The notes under the pieces were generated by a model. It had not been told where the DNA came from. It saw nothing but the letters and a program-made list of their open reading frames with translations, and made no database searches. Shown here piece after piece: positions 30,034 to 41,209 of a stretch of DNA of 63,095 bases. The DNA is from Phellopilus nigrolimitatus. Lineage: Eukaryota > Basidiomycota > Agaricomycetes > Hymenochaetales > Hymenochaetaceae. A program made the translations under genes and the position numbers. The stretch covers positions 1-63,095 of the forward strand of contig JAJOHG010000148.1 in the NCBI GenBank assembly GCA_021029095.1. Direction: 5' to 3'. Within the stretch, counting starts at the first letter, position 1, and every line of letters begins with the position of its first letter.

Positions 30034-30455
30034 CATTGTGGGCATCCACTTAGAATCCTCCCATGGTGAGTTGATTAGTTGTTTTATTTAATTGTGGCTT
30101 TCTCCACACATTATAGTTTAACACTTTTGGACACTTTTATCCAAATCAATTTTTAACTTTGTTATGCCTTTCTCCAAACAGCATACTTAAACTTTCTTTT
30201 TGCCTTTGTCCACACAAGAACGGCTAAACAAAGGGGTGCTTTGACGAAAACATGCCTTTGTTAAGCCTTTCTTGTGCAGACAAAGGCAAAATGGAAGTTA
30301 AAGTATACTGCTTGGAGAAAGGCATAAGAAAGTTAAGAAGTGATTTGGATAAAAGTTTACAAAAGTGTTAAACTATATTGCATGGGGAAAGCCACAAATA
30401 AATAAAACAACTAATCAACTCACCATGTGGGGATTCTAAGTGGATGCCTGCAGTG
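30034..30455. repeat. Fold-back MITE copy b
   Basis: Inverted arms begin CATTGTGGGCATCC and end GGATGCCTGCAGTG. The flanking trinucleotide TTT occurs on both sides (30031-30033 and 30456-30458). Interior as in copy g. Confidence 0.75.
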
Positions 30456-31151
30456 TTTGTAACTGCATTTTCATTTATTTATTTATTTTCTGGTTTCTTT
30501 TTGTTTCATGATCCTAATCTGGCCCTTTTAGAACGTATTTGGACCTTGTTTAGTTAGAATTTGATGTATTTGGCATGGTCATTTGATGCACTGAAAAACT
30601 GTTCAAGTGTTTATCTTAGATCCATGAATTTATGCATCTTTAGAAATTTGTGACTGATGTGACATGGTAATACTTTTTTCTGTGCTTTATCTGCAGCGTT
30701 CTTTGCAGTTGTTGTTCTTCATTCCCCCTCTTTCTTTTGCTATGTCGTCTCCTGTCACTCTTTTGGATTCAATTCGTCCACAACGCTCTGACCCTCGCCA
30801 TGCTGAACCTCCTCTTTTTTGTCCTGGGCATCCTCACACTCATGCTCATGAGGTTGCACACGCTATCCAGGTCAATGTCGCCCCTTAAATCTTTCGTCAC
30901 ATGAGTCTTCCTGAAATGTGGGACCATGAACTTCAGGCTTTTCGTCGCTTGCTTAGCTGCGAGCCTGATGCTTTTGCATTTATTTCCTTCCTGGTGATAT
31001 GTTTTCAGGTGGAGGACCTGTTTTGTGCCTGTCGCCGGTGTTCCGCTGAAGAGGATGAGGAGGAAGTGGTCTTGGTGCGTTGTTGCCCCACCTATCGCCT
31101 TCAGAGGACTCTTAATGTATGTTGCTTCTTTTCTTTTCTTTTTCTTTCTTT
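30456..31151 (+). other. Unrecognised transcribed-looking segment with two short frames
   Basis: A tctgcag acceptor-like site (near 30697) precedes a frame starting MSSPVTLLDSIRPQ (30741-30887), which ends shortly after a possible donor (CCAGgtcaat). A second frame, 30901-31236, contains DLFCACRRCSAEEDEEEVVL. Neither matches a family I know. They could be exons of a small gene or of a mobile element; evidence is weak. Confidence 0.25.
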
Positions 31152-32771
31152 GTTACGATCCTGGAACGTAGTGAAAGATCGTCTTACTATGTTGGCATTA
31201 CACTGCGGGCATCCACTTAGAATCTCCCCATGGTGAGTTTTATTTAATTGTGGCTTTCTTCACACATTATAGTTTAACACTTTTGGACACTTTTATCCAA
31301 ATCAATTTTTAACTTTGTTATGCCTTTCTTCGAACAGTATACTTTAACTTTTTTTTTGCCTTTGTCCACACAAGAAAGGCTTAACAAAGGCATGTTTTTG
31401 TCAAAGCACCCCTTTGTTAAGCCTTTTTCGTATGAACAAAGATGAAAAGGAAGTTTAAGTATACTGTCTGGAGAAAGGCATAAGAAAATTAAAAAGTGAT
31501 TTGGATAAAAGTGTCCAAAAGTGTTAAACTATAACGTGTGGAGAAAGCCACAATTAAGTAAAACTCACCATGGGGAGATTCTAAGTGGATGCCTGCAGTG
31601 TTATTGTTGTGCTTGCATATATTTGGTCCCAGCTGGTGGCAATACAAAAAGTGTACAAAAAGTGCGTTAAGCGAGACTACTTTGCGATCGACAACAGTGC
31701 CACAGGCACTACAAAACTCAAACTTGTTACTAAATTAGGAAAATCCCCATGCTCAGCACCTTTCTCTTTTGTATTTTCAGCATGACTTTTGTTCTACTGC
31801 ACGTAAAATCATGATTTCTTTTGCGTTCTCAAGCACCTCACAATACCTACACGATTATGTAACATAGTAGATGGGTTTGGGGGCTGAAAAATAACCCCTG
31901 AGACGATTTGTCCTGAGCTTATCCAGCCTGCAGACTTTGCAGACTGTATGCACCTTATTCTGAAAAATCCAAGCTGGTCCATTTGTGTACGGATGGTACT
32001 GTTGGAAAGGTCCACTTCCATGTATGCCACTTTCTTCTCTTTGACATGTTGAGTATTGGGTTTGGAATGTGTCTCTGATTTTCCTGTCGAATGATACATT
32101 TGAAGCTGTAAAATGTGTCAGTTAATTCATTGTGCACTTTTTTGGCTCAAGATAAATCTCCACCAGGTTTGTATGGATGCCATGAGTACATTTCAATGTA
32201 TTTCCAATGCCTCCAGCCTCTTGGTCTTATGTTGTCTCTTCTGGGTAGTACCTTCCCACATTCTTTTTTGTGAACCTTAAATACCATTTAATTTATTTTG
32301 GCCCATGTAAGGATGCTGGATGTCTGAAACTTTGTACATCTTATCTCAGTACATTTCTTTGCAGGTTGGACATCTTTATATGACCACTATGCATGGCAAG
32401 AATTGAGATCTTGTGGCTATATAACAGTAAATGAATTTAAACTGAACCTCTTCAAATGTTTGTTTCATTATTGAAGTATAGGGTATTCGAAGCAATATCA
32501 GATGCTCTTGTAAAAATATTCAGCTAAGGAATTGTTTGTAATTATCAGTTTAGCTTTACACTATTTTTCATCTTTGTTTAAAGATTATAAGTTTTCTTTT
32601 TTCTATTTAAAGAGAAAAACATCAATAACTACTGAGGATAGTCTCAATACTGGTTATACTGATAGCATACAAAGTGTCTCATCCTTTTGTTTTGAACTTC
32701 ACAATATTCTTATTATTGGGTACCAACCAGGACCGTAACCTGCCATGCGAAGCAGTGGCCACTACCCAAGT
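31152..32771 (-). repeat. R-family element copy 2 with nested MITE c
   Basis: Minus orientation: it begins at 32771 (ACTTGGGTAG read on the minus strand) and ends at 31152 (GTTACGATCC on the plus strand). The interior matches copies 1, 3 and 4. MITE c splits it at TTA within the conserved tail. Confidence 0.7.
31201..31600. repeat. Fold-back MITE copy c
   Basis: CACTGCGGGCATCC to GATGCCTGCAGTG, with TTA duplicated (31198-31200, 31601-31603). Removing the MITE restores R-family continuity. Confidence 0.8.
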
Positions 32772-33159
32772 TACCTGAGGGACAAGTGTGAATGGATTGT
32801 GACAAATACTGTTGCAATCACAGCATCCAACATGGTATGCTCTAATTCATGTTGTGTTTGAACTCTTTGATGCACAGCATCATGCCGGCCGGCCTGCCAG
32901 AGTTTAATTTAAGTCATAGACATCTGTTATCTGGCTGTCTATAATTTGACCAGCAAGCCTGACCCATTTACAAAGCATTTTTATTGTTGCTTCAGGGTTC
33001 CAGTGTGGTACTTCCTTTGTACTCAAGTACAATCCTGGTGGCCTGGCTGCTCAACAAGTTTGGAGCTGGTGTGTTGCATGTTTGTATTATATAGAATGCT
33101 TCATGCATGCTCACGTATTTGTCCTATTTGCCTAGAGTTCATAGAAGTCATCTGTGTCA
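32772..33159. other. No gene seen
   Basis: AT-rich spacer between R copy 2 and repeat F. Short frames only. Confidence 0.4.
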
Positions 33160-34490
33160 ACCTCCTTCCTACTAAATGCACTCACTAATACAGGAACATC
33201 AAAACATATCCCTCATCTAAATTATGGCATGTACATCTAACAAAAATATCATATTTCCTATCTAGTGTTGCCAGGTCACCCTCACCCAGGTCCAAGCCAC
33301 TTGTGCTACCATGGCGAAACTGAGGCATCTCCCTTGATAGCTGTCAGAACTGTAACTGTCAAACTCTTGTGAAAACTTACCCGTTCGGCAAGTGGTGACT
33401 CAAGGAATAGCAAAGATGGCTCAAATGGACTTGGGTAGTGGCCACTGCTTCGCATGGCAGGTTACGAGCCCAGGTTAGCTGATGTAATCAACATGAGTAG
33501 TGACCACTGCTTCGCATGGCAAGTTACAATCCTGGTTGGTAGCCCATGTAAAAGAGTGTTGTGATTTTCAAACAAAAGGATGAGACATCTACATAACCTA
33601 TACTTCAAATTTTGGTTTATAGTAATTTGCTGATAGAGAAGTGAGTTCTGGTCCGATTGCAATGATATTACAATAAAAATGTTCGTACAGTCCAGGGCTA
33701 CACACTCCAACCAGCAAAATGCTGATTTGACAGGGTTTTGAAAATTGAATTCTGAGCTGAATACCAAACGGATGGGAAAGATAGATACACCATCTGGAAG
33801 GCCTGAAGTAGACCTTTCAGACAGTACCATCCGCACAGAAGTGTACCGGCTTGGATTCCTCCGAATTTGGTGCATACAGCCTGGAAAGTCTGCAGGCTGG
33901 ATAAGCTCAGGACAAATCGTCTCAGGGGTTATTTTTCAGCCCCCAAACCCATCTACTATGTTACATAATCGTGTAGGTATTGTGAGGCGCTGCATAACGC
34001 AAAAGAAATCATGTTTTTACGTGCAGTAGAAGAATTACTATGCTGAAAATACAAATGAGAATGGTGCTGAGCATGGGGGATTTTCCTAATTTGGTAACAA
34101 GTTTGAGTTTTGTAGTGGTTGTGGCACGGGCGCCGATACCAAAGTACACTCGGGTAACGCAAATTTTGTACACTTTTTGTATTGCCACCAGCTGGGACCA
34201 AATATATGCAAGCACAAAGATAATGACCAGTTAGTAGGACGATCCTTCCTAAAGTCAGGGCTCGTAACTTCACCATCTTCCTCTTCAGCCTGACACTCCA
34301 AGCATAGGATTATGCGGCAATGACACCAAGCATTGAAGACTATGAAGAGTACCAGAAAGATTACTGGGACAGTGACTGCAGCGATGATAATACTGACTAC
34401 AACATGGAGACAGGAAAGAAGTACTTGCATTTGCTTGTGATTACAGACACCATTTTCTATGTAATGATCATGTGCGCTTCTACAACATTT
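33160..34490 (+). repeat. Repeat family F copy 2, split by R copy 3
   Basis: 33160-33427 and 34269-34490 together match 7960-8500. The break is at ctcaa(a/g)tg.act, which is continuous in copy 1. This dates R insertion after F dispersal. Confidence 0.7.
33429..34268 (+). repeat. R-family element copy 3
   Basis: It begins ACTTGGGTAGTGGCCACTGC and ends GGGCTCGTAAC, the same boundaries as copy 1. A second, diverged copy of the left end lies about 60 bp inside (33492, gagtagtgaccactgcttcg), implying an insertion of one R end inside another or an internal rearrangement. Confidence 0.7.
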
Positions 34491-34491
34491 A

Positions 34492-35017
34492 CTACAGGCA
34501 TCCACTTAAAATTCCCCCATGGTGAGCCTATTGGTTGTTTTATTTAATTGTGGCTTTCTCCACACATTATAGTTTAACACCTTTTAGCACTTTTATCCAA
34601 ATCATTTTTCAACTTTCTTATGCCTTTCTCCAAATAACATACTTTAACTTTCTTTTTGCCTTTGTCCACACATTATAGCTTAACACTTTTTGATGCTTTT
34701 ATCCAAATCCTTTTATAACTTTGATATGTCTTTCTCCAAATGACATACTAAAACTTTCTTTTTGTCTTTGTTCACACAAAAAGGGCTTATCAAAGGGGTG
34801 CTTTGACAAAAATATAGCTTTGATAAGCCTTTCTTCTGTGGACAAAGACAAAAAGAAATTTAAAGTATGTTGTTTGGAGAAAAGCATAAGAAAGTTAAAA
34901 AATGATTTGGATAAAAGTGCCAAAAAGTGTTAAACTAGAATGTGTGGAGAAAGCTACAATTAAATAAAACAACTAATAGGCTCACCATGGGGGGATTCTA
35001 AGTGGATGCCTGCAGTG
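34492..35017. repeat. Fold-back MITE copy d
   Basis: CTACAGGCATCCACTT to GGATGCCTGCAGTG, with TTA on both sides (34489-34491, 35018-35020). It is about 100 bp longer than the other copies because part of the left arm is duplicated (two cttt.tccacacattatag.ttaacac blocks). Confidence 0.75.
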
Positions 35018-35020
35018 TTA

Positions 35021-35545
35021 TAACTCACATTCAATCTGTGCCCTTTAATCCTCACCTTCACTCCACTAATATTAATATACTTGTAATATATCCTCCTATG
35101 CTCTCTCTCTCCTATTCTCCTACTCTCTTATGCTCTACTCAAATCCACTCCACTCAAATTCTTGCTTTTATGCTCCTTTAATGTTTTTAATCCTTTGCTT
35201 TTGCATCGCTTTGCCATACTCCATGTCCAAACTTCCTGACCAGCAACATTAAACCAGTTTTATACAGCTTCCAATAATACACTCAATTTTGTTGTTCGTA
35301 ATGGGTTTATGCAGTTCGTCTTTAAATCTGAGCTAGGTAATTGCTCATGCCAATATGCTAGAACATTTTTGATGTTGTTGCTGGGGAGTTGTTGTGCAAG
35401 CTCTGGTAGTTTACAGCTGGATTCTACATAACTACAGAGATGTTTTTACTTAATACACCAGCCATGAGCTACTACTAGTTGTCGAGATTTTTTGCAGTGT
35501 ACAGAGTGTGTACTTCATCGTGTCAATTGAAGTAAGTATAGCCTA
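35021..35545. other. No gene seen
   Basis: AT-rich sequence with a CT-rich tract (ctctctctcctattctcc near 35100). No coding features. Confidence 0.4.
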
Positions 35546-35998
35546 CACTGCAGGCATCCACTAAGAATCCCCCCCCCCCCCTTGTGGCTTTCTCCACACA
35601 TTATAGTTTAACACTTTTGGACACTTTTATCCAAGTTGTTTTAAAACTTTGCTATGCCTTTCTCCAAACAATATACTTTAACTTTATTTTTGCCTTTGTC
35701 ATACAAGAAAGGCTTAACAACATCAAAGCACCCCTTTGTTAAGCCTTTCTTGTATGGACAAAGGCAAAAATGTCATACAAGAAAGGCTTAACAACATCAA
35801 AGCACCCCTTTGTTAAGCCTTTCTTGTATGGACAAAGGCAAAAAAAAAAGTTAAAGTATGCAGTTTGGAGAAAGGCATAAGAAAGTTAAAAAGTGATTTG
35901 GATAAAAGTGTCCAAAAGTGTTAAATTAAAATGCATGGAGAAAGCCACAATAAAATAAAACAACTATTCAACGGGATTCTAAGTGGATGCCTATAGTG
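35546..35998. repeat. Fold-back MITE copy e with internal tandem duplication
   Basis: CACTGCAGGCATCCAC to GGATGCCTATAGTG, with CTA duplicated (35543-35545, 35999-36001). The central hairpin unit of about 70 bp (tcatacaagaaaggcttaac and following) is present twice in tandem. A run of 14 C follows the left end, where part of the arm is missing. Confidence 0.75.
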
Positions 35999-36133
35999 CT
36001 AATATGGAAATGGGAAATGTGGAAATGTGCTACATACCTTACCTTGATGATAACTAACTCAACAAGCCCATGGCTGGTGTCTTAACAAAAAATGTTTGTG
36101 TTATCATAAAGAATGCAACTATAAAGTATCAAA

Positions 36134-36162
36134 CACTGCGGGCATCCACTTAGAATCCCCCC
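36134..36162. repeat. Fold-back MITE copy f, left end only
   Basis: CACTGCGGGCATCCACTTAG plus a C run, cut by R copy 4. The right half was not found. Confidence 0.6.
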
Positions 36163-37814
36163 ACTTGGGTAGTGGCCACTGCTCCGCATGGCAGGTTACG
36201 ATCCTGGTTGGTAGCCAACGTAATAAGAGTGTTGTAATTTTCAAACAAAAGGATGAGACATTTTGTATGCTATCAGTATAATCAGAACTGAGACTGCCCT
36301 CAGTAGCTATGGATAGAAGAAAAAAAGAAAGGAAGAAAGAAAAAAAAAAACTTATAATTCTCAATAAAGATGTAAACATATTGTAAAGCTTGTAGAAAAT
36401 GCTAATTGCAAGCAGTTTCTTAGCTTAATATACAGCCACAAGATCTCAAAATTTTCCATACATAGTGCTCATATAAAGATGCCCTACCTGTGACAAAAGG
36501 TACTGAGATAAGATGTGCAAAGTTTCAGACCTCCAGCATCCTTACATGGGCCAAAATGAATTAAATGGCACTTAAGGTTCACAAAAAAGAATGTGGGAAG
36601 CTATTACCCATAATAGACAGGATAACATTAAAAGTGTGGAGACATTGAAAATGTAATGAAATGAAACAATGACATACATCCAAACATAGTAGAAATTTAC
36701 TCTGAGCATAAATAGTACACAATGAATTAACTGACCCATTTTAGAGCTTCAAAGACATCATCCAAAAGGAGATTCAGAAACACATTCTGGACCCAATACC
36801 CAAAAGATCAAAGAGAAGAAACAGCCACCCAGAAGGTCTGGAATAGACCTTTCAGACAGTATCATCCACACAGAAGTGTACCAGCTTGGATTTTTCAGAA
36901 TTTGGTGCATACAGTCTGCAAAGTCTGCAGGCTGGATAAGCTCAGGACAAATCGTCTCTGGGGTTATTTTTCAGCCCCATAACCCATCTACTATGTTACA
37001 TAATCGTGTAGGTATTGTGAGGTGCTTGAGAACGCAAAAGAAATCATGTTTTTACATGCAGTAGAAGAATTACTATGCTGAAAATACAAATGAGAATGGT
37101 GCTGAGTAGAGCTCACCACGAGTCCTTGAAACCCGTGAGGACCCGTGACCAAACCCGGACTACAGATCCGTATTCACGGATCACCCGTCAACGGGTGATC
37201 CGTGGGAAACGGATTGTCACGGGTCCGGGTCGAGAATTTGTGATTTTTCAATACCCACGGGTACTTCACACATTTTCAGTCGCTCTGTCCCTCCTGCCTC
37301 TGCCTTCTCCTCTCCATTGTACGTTTCTCGTGGCACTCATTCTAGCCTCGAAGTTCTTGCAAGACCAATGCTACTCGAACCACGATGCTACTCGAACCGC
37401 GCGTGGGCCAAACTCTCCGAGCTCCCCCCACGGGACGTCGGCCGCTGTGAATGCGCTCTCGGAGACGTGCTAGAGTGGCCTCTGTGGGTCATTAAGGGTG
37501 TCTCGGTGCCCAAAGAACGCTCGTGTTCGATCATGTGCACGAGAGTGCAATCTCAAGGTCGGCGTTGGCACGGCAAGGTCAACCAGAACGGCGCCACTTC
37601 GCCATCGTCTCTGTACCTTCCGCATCTGCCCTCCCCATGTTTGCTGGCGCCGCTGGCACGTCAAGGTCAACCAAGATGGTGCCGCTTCGCCGTCGTTTCT
37701 GTTTGCCACGTCCACACTTCGCGCACACCGTTGTGCTCACAAGGTCCGCTACTTGGTTTCACTTCACACAGAAGCACGCGCCCTCGCGCTCGCAAGGGCC
37801 GCTACTCTGTTTCT

Positions 37815-40325
37815 CGCGGCGCTCGCGCGCCACGTGAACAACAAGATTGACGAGCTGCTGCGCGTGGAGCGCCTCGCGCTCAAGAAGAAGCGCAGCCCGT
37901 CAAGATGTTCCTCCTCGGCCAGAGCAAGAGCGGCAAGTCCACGACGCTGAAGAGTGCGTGTCTCGTGTCCACCGCCCATCCGGCTCATCCGACTGCTTGA
38001 CTGACTGACGTGCGTGCACCCCAGACTTCCAGCTCGCGTACGCGCTAGGGCTATGCACGGGTCATGTATACCCGCAGGTCACCATGGGTAGACCCGTGGG
38101 AATACCCATGGGTATGGGTCACCCGTGCATGGGTGATCCGTTTCCCACGGGTCAGTCAAGGGTCTGGGTCTGAATTTTTGCAGAATTTACAGACCCACAG
38201 GTTACCCGTGGGTATCGAGGACCCGTATCTAAATGAGACATATGTATATAGATTGTCAGAATTTCAAGCAAGTTTTTGCTGAGTTGTACCGAATTGTTCT
38301 CATGTTATCCAAATAAAGTAACTGTGTTTCATATATGGTAAGACATTGATGGGTGAGATGGGCCTTCACCCGCCTGACTCAGCAACTTTGTTTCCTCCGC
38401 TTCGCTCGGAAATGCGAAACTCAATGCTCAGTGGCCATCCCCGCCTGGCAGCCTTGGCATGGCATTCGGCCACCATAGGTCCACACAGAATGGCAGTGTT
38501 CGCCGCTTGATATGCCTGACGATGGGCAGCAGCAACATCAACCTGGGCACAAGCTGTCACTAGACTGCCAGCTGCTGCCACCATACCTGAGCGACAACAT
38601 CTTGCACTCCTCACAGGATGCAATGGACGTGCTCATCGCTGCATACTCTGCACAGTAGCCACAGCACAATAGTACACACCAGGCGCATCACTGGTATTTC
38701 GCCACCATGAATGTAGTGTGGGGATTCAAATTCAATCTTATGAGATAAAAAAAGTTGTAATTAAACATAAAACAAAATGTAAAGTGACCCACAGGTTACC
38801 CGCCATACCCATCCTGACCCGGACCCGCCATACCCAGATCCGTGGGTCGTACATGACCCACGGATCTGGGTCATGCACGGGTCCGGGTCTGAGTTTTGAA
38901 AATCTCATACCCGTGCAAACGGGTCCGGGTCAACCCACGGATCGACCCGTGCAGAGCCCTAGTACGCGCGCAACGCGCAGGAGGAGTGCGCATCCTGGCG
39001 CGCCATCGTGCAGCTCAACCTGCTGCGCTCCGTCATCCTCATCCTCGACATCCTGCAGAGCGCGCTCGCCGGCACCGGTGCGTCCTTCAACAGCAACTTG
39101 ATACCTCAATTCCTCCTTTCACTGACTATCATGACGTGCTTGCAAACGACCTTTCTCCTTCACACTTTGCAACGTTTATACGCCCTGCGAACATACCACC
39201 CTCACAATCCCTTGTGCGAATGGCTCGTGCGGTCTACCCGCACTGGCGTGAGCGCAAAATCGAGCTCGAGGGCCATTGTATTATATCCACCCTAAATGTA
39301 TGTGTACACAAGTCTTACCTAACATATCCTCACTTATAGTCGAGTCTAGTTTGACGAATCTGATACCTTAAACGAGTCCTACATTTGCTTTCGCAGTCGG
39401 GAGATTAAGGCTGTACGAAAGACCCGTGCCGTGCAGGTGTCGTCTTACGATAAGCTCGTACGTCTCAAGGGGGAGCTTGCACATGCATATGAACTGGTGT
39501 GGAACATACTCGGTCGCGAGAGGCAGAAGCGTGAGAATAGCGCGTACCTCCTTGACGACGACGACGACGCGATGCCGCCGCCACCGCCCGCGGCGGGCAT
39601 CGCGCTCTCTGAGACGCACAAGCTGCTGCGCCTGCGCCTCGCGCCACTGCGGCGCGTGCAGGCGGACCTCGAGCGGCGGCTCGGCAGCAGCGCGGAGGAG
39701 CCCGTGTCCGTCGCAGGCGGCCCGCCGACCGTCCCCGCGCCCTTCGACGGCGCTTCCTCCACCGCGGTGGGCGCGGCGCACCGCCCGCAGGAGTTCTTCG
39801 TGCGCTCGTCGACCGGGTGGAAGAGCGCGCTCGACCACCTGCGCCCGCGCAGCAGCTCCGCGGGCAGCCGCGAGGAGGTGCAGGAGCACGCGCGACGCGG
39901 AGGAGTCGACGGCGATCATTGTGGGCTGCTGCGAGGACATGCATGCGCTGTGGACGGACAGCGTCGTGCGCCAGCTGCTCACTGTGTGCCGGCTGCACCT
40001 CAAGGACAGCGCGGGCTTGTGAGTGGCCTCCCCTTTTTATACATCTCCCCTGAGACACCGCACTGAGCGGATGGGGCACGCACTAACAGCTTCCTGGACG
40101 ATGTGCAGCGCGTCGCGATGCACGAATACGAGCTGACGGACGACGACATCGTGCGCGCGCGGTGTGCACGATGGGCGTGCTGGAGTACCACTTCCTGTTC
40201 GAACGGGGCGCGGAGGCGGGGCAGGAGTGGCTGATGTACAATGTTGGCTGGACGCACTGGCTGCGGCAGGCGTGGGCGCCGTTCTTCGACGACATCAACA
40301 CGATCATCTTCCTCGCGCCCATCAG
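37815..40325 (+). pseudogene. Heterotrimeric G-protein alpha subunit, captured and truncated
   Basis: Readable pieces are NNKIDELLRVERLALKKK, the P-loop VKMFLLGQSKSGKSTTLK, an intron (donor near 37953, acceptor at 38025), then NFQLAYAR. After the nested element come ASWRAIVQLNLLRSVILILD, a helical-domain insert (ALSETHKLLRLRLAPLRR, CCEDMHALWTDSVVRQLL), FLDDVQRVA, LTDDDIVRAR and finally PFFDDINTIIFLAPI. This is the atypical basidiomycete G-alpha type. Switch II should read DVGG but reads NVGW. A frameshift precedes the P-loop, the nested element breaks an exon, and everything after FLAPI (including NKXD and TCAT) is lost at the transposon end. Not functional. Confidence 0.85.
38046..38961. mobile_element. 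Second hAT-like element nested in the captured G-alpha exon
   Basis: Left end TAGGGCTATGCACGGGTC and right end GACCCGTGCAGAGCCCTA, with 8-bp duplication GTACGCGC (38038-38045, 38962-38969). Excising it restores QLAYARNAQEE in frame. Its outer 7 bp (TAGGGCT) are the same as in the host element, but the subterminal motifs are CATGGGT/ACCCGTG variants. The middle (38340-38700) has a minus-strand frame of 85 codons (rich in Ala; AAHRQAYQAANTAILCG) with no known match. Confidence 0.88.
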
Positions 40326-40711
40326 GACTTGTGAACTACCCGTTGACCCGCTTGACCCGCACCCGCGGGTTTCTGAGGACCCGCGGATCCGTGTCCCAGC
40401 AGATCCAGGTCAAGACGGGTCCAGGTCGAGGTTTTTTCGTCACGGGTGACCCGCCAACGGGTCCGGTTCAACCCACGGGTGGACTCGTGGTGAGCCCTAG
40501 TGCTGAGCATGGGGGATTTTCCTAATTTGGTAACAAGTTTGAATTTTGTAGTCTTGTGGCACGGGCGCCGATACCAAAGTACACTCGGGTAACACAATTT
40601 TTGTACACTTTTTGTAATGCAACACAGCCACAACAAATATATGCAAGCACAAAGATAATGACCACAGTTAGTAGGACGATCTTTCACTTCGTTTCAGGAT
40701 CGTAATTTGTT

Positions 40712-40920
40712 GTGAACACTAACTTACACCTGTGCTTCTAAGTATCTCACCTGATTCAGTCCACACTCTATCCTGGTCAAAGTGTAGGCAACAGCTCTCA
40801 TCCTGTTTAGTCTTCCTAGGCGACTCTTTAGATATCACTTAAGCCAACATTGTTCAAGATATGTTTGGTAGTTATTACTCTTGAGATTACTAATCCTTTT
40901 GTATAGGTAGGATCCTCACA
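40712..40920 (+). repeat. Partial gypsy LTR
   Basis: Matches the last 210 bp of the LTR at 5158-5737 (from gaacactaac to ggatcctcaca). Its 5' part is missing, being cut near the end of R copy 4. Confidence 0.75.
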
Positions 40921-41209
40921 ATACAGTAGTTGTGTTTCTAAGGGTGTCCTGTATGCTATGTATTAAAATGGCTTGCTGCTGTTGCTTTGGTATTTTTGTG
41001 TGCTTCTATGTCAAATGCTCAGTTATCATCTCAATGGGTGATCACCACACACTTTCCTATATACACAGTTCACCAGGCAAACAGTATAGGAAACTACATA
41101 GAGCACAGAAAAAATTGTACAGTCACATGCCATAAGTTTATGTGATTTGTGACATCTATGTAACTCTCAAAATATTTTTGCTCCATTATTCCACAACCAT
41201 AAAATATAT

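Larger units (their letters stand above)
37107..40499. mobile_element. Non-autonomous hAT-like element carrying a captured G-alpha gene
   Basis: Ends TAGAGCTCACCACGAGTCC (left) and GGACTCGTGGTGAGCCCTA (right) are inverted repeats. The 8 bp outside are identical (GTGCTGAG, 37099-37106 and 40500-40507), and other R copies show the unoccupied site. Left 37107-37265 and right about 40324-40499 are made of ACCCG-type motif variants. Both match, in swapped orientation, the ends of the element at 1351-2922. The interior is a G-protein alpha gene with introns plus a nested second element at 38046-38961. No transposase. Confidence 0.88.
36163..40705 (+). repeat. R-family element copy 4, split by hAT-like element
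   Basis: R sequence occupies 36163-37106 and resumes at 40500-40705. It is interrupted exactly at GTGCTGAG, which is single in copies 1 and 3 but duplicated here around the 3.4-kb insertion. The right end reads caggatcgtaa. Confidence 0.75.

Noticed and set aside
37130..37250. Dense short repeats (acccgtg variants) considered as a CRISPR or satellite array
   Set aside because: Units vary in length, occur on both strands and have no regular spacers; they sit at transposon ends with 8-bp duplications.
39465..40079. Minus-strand frame of 204 codons in the G-alpha region
   Set aside because: Arg/Ala-rich shadow of the captured gene; the plus strand has recognisable G-alpha pieces.
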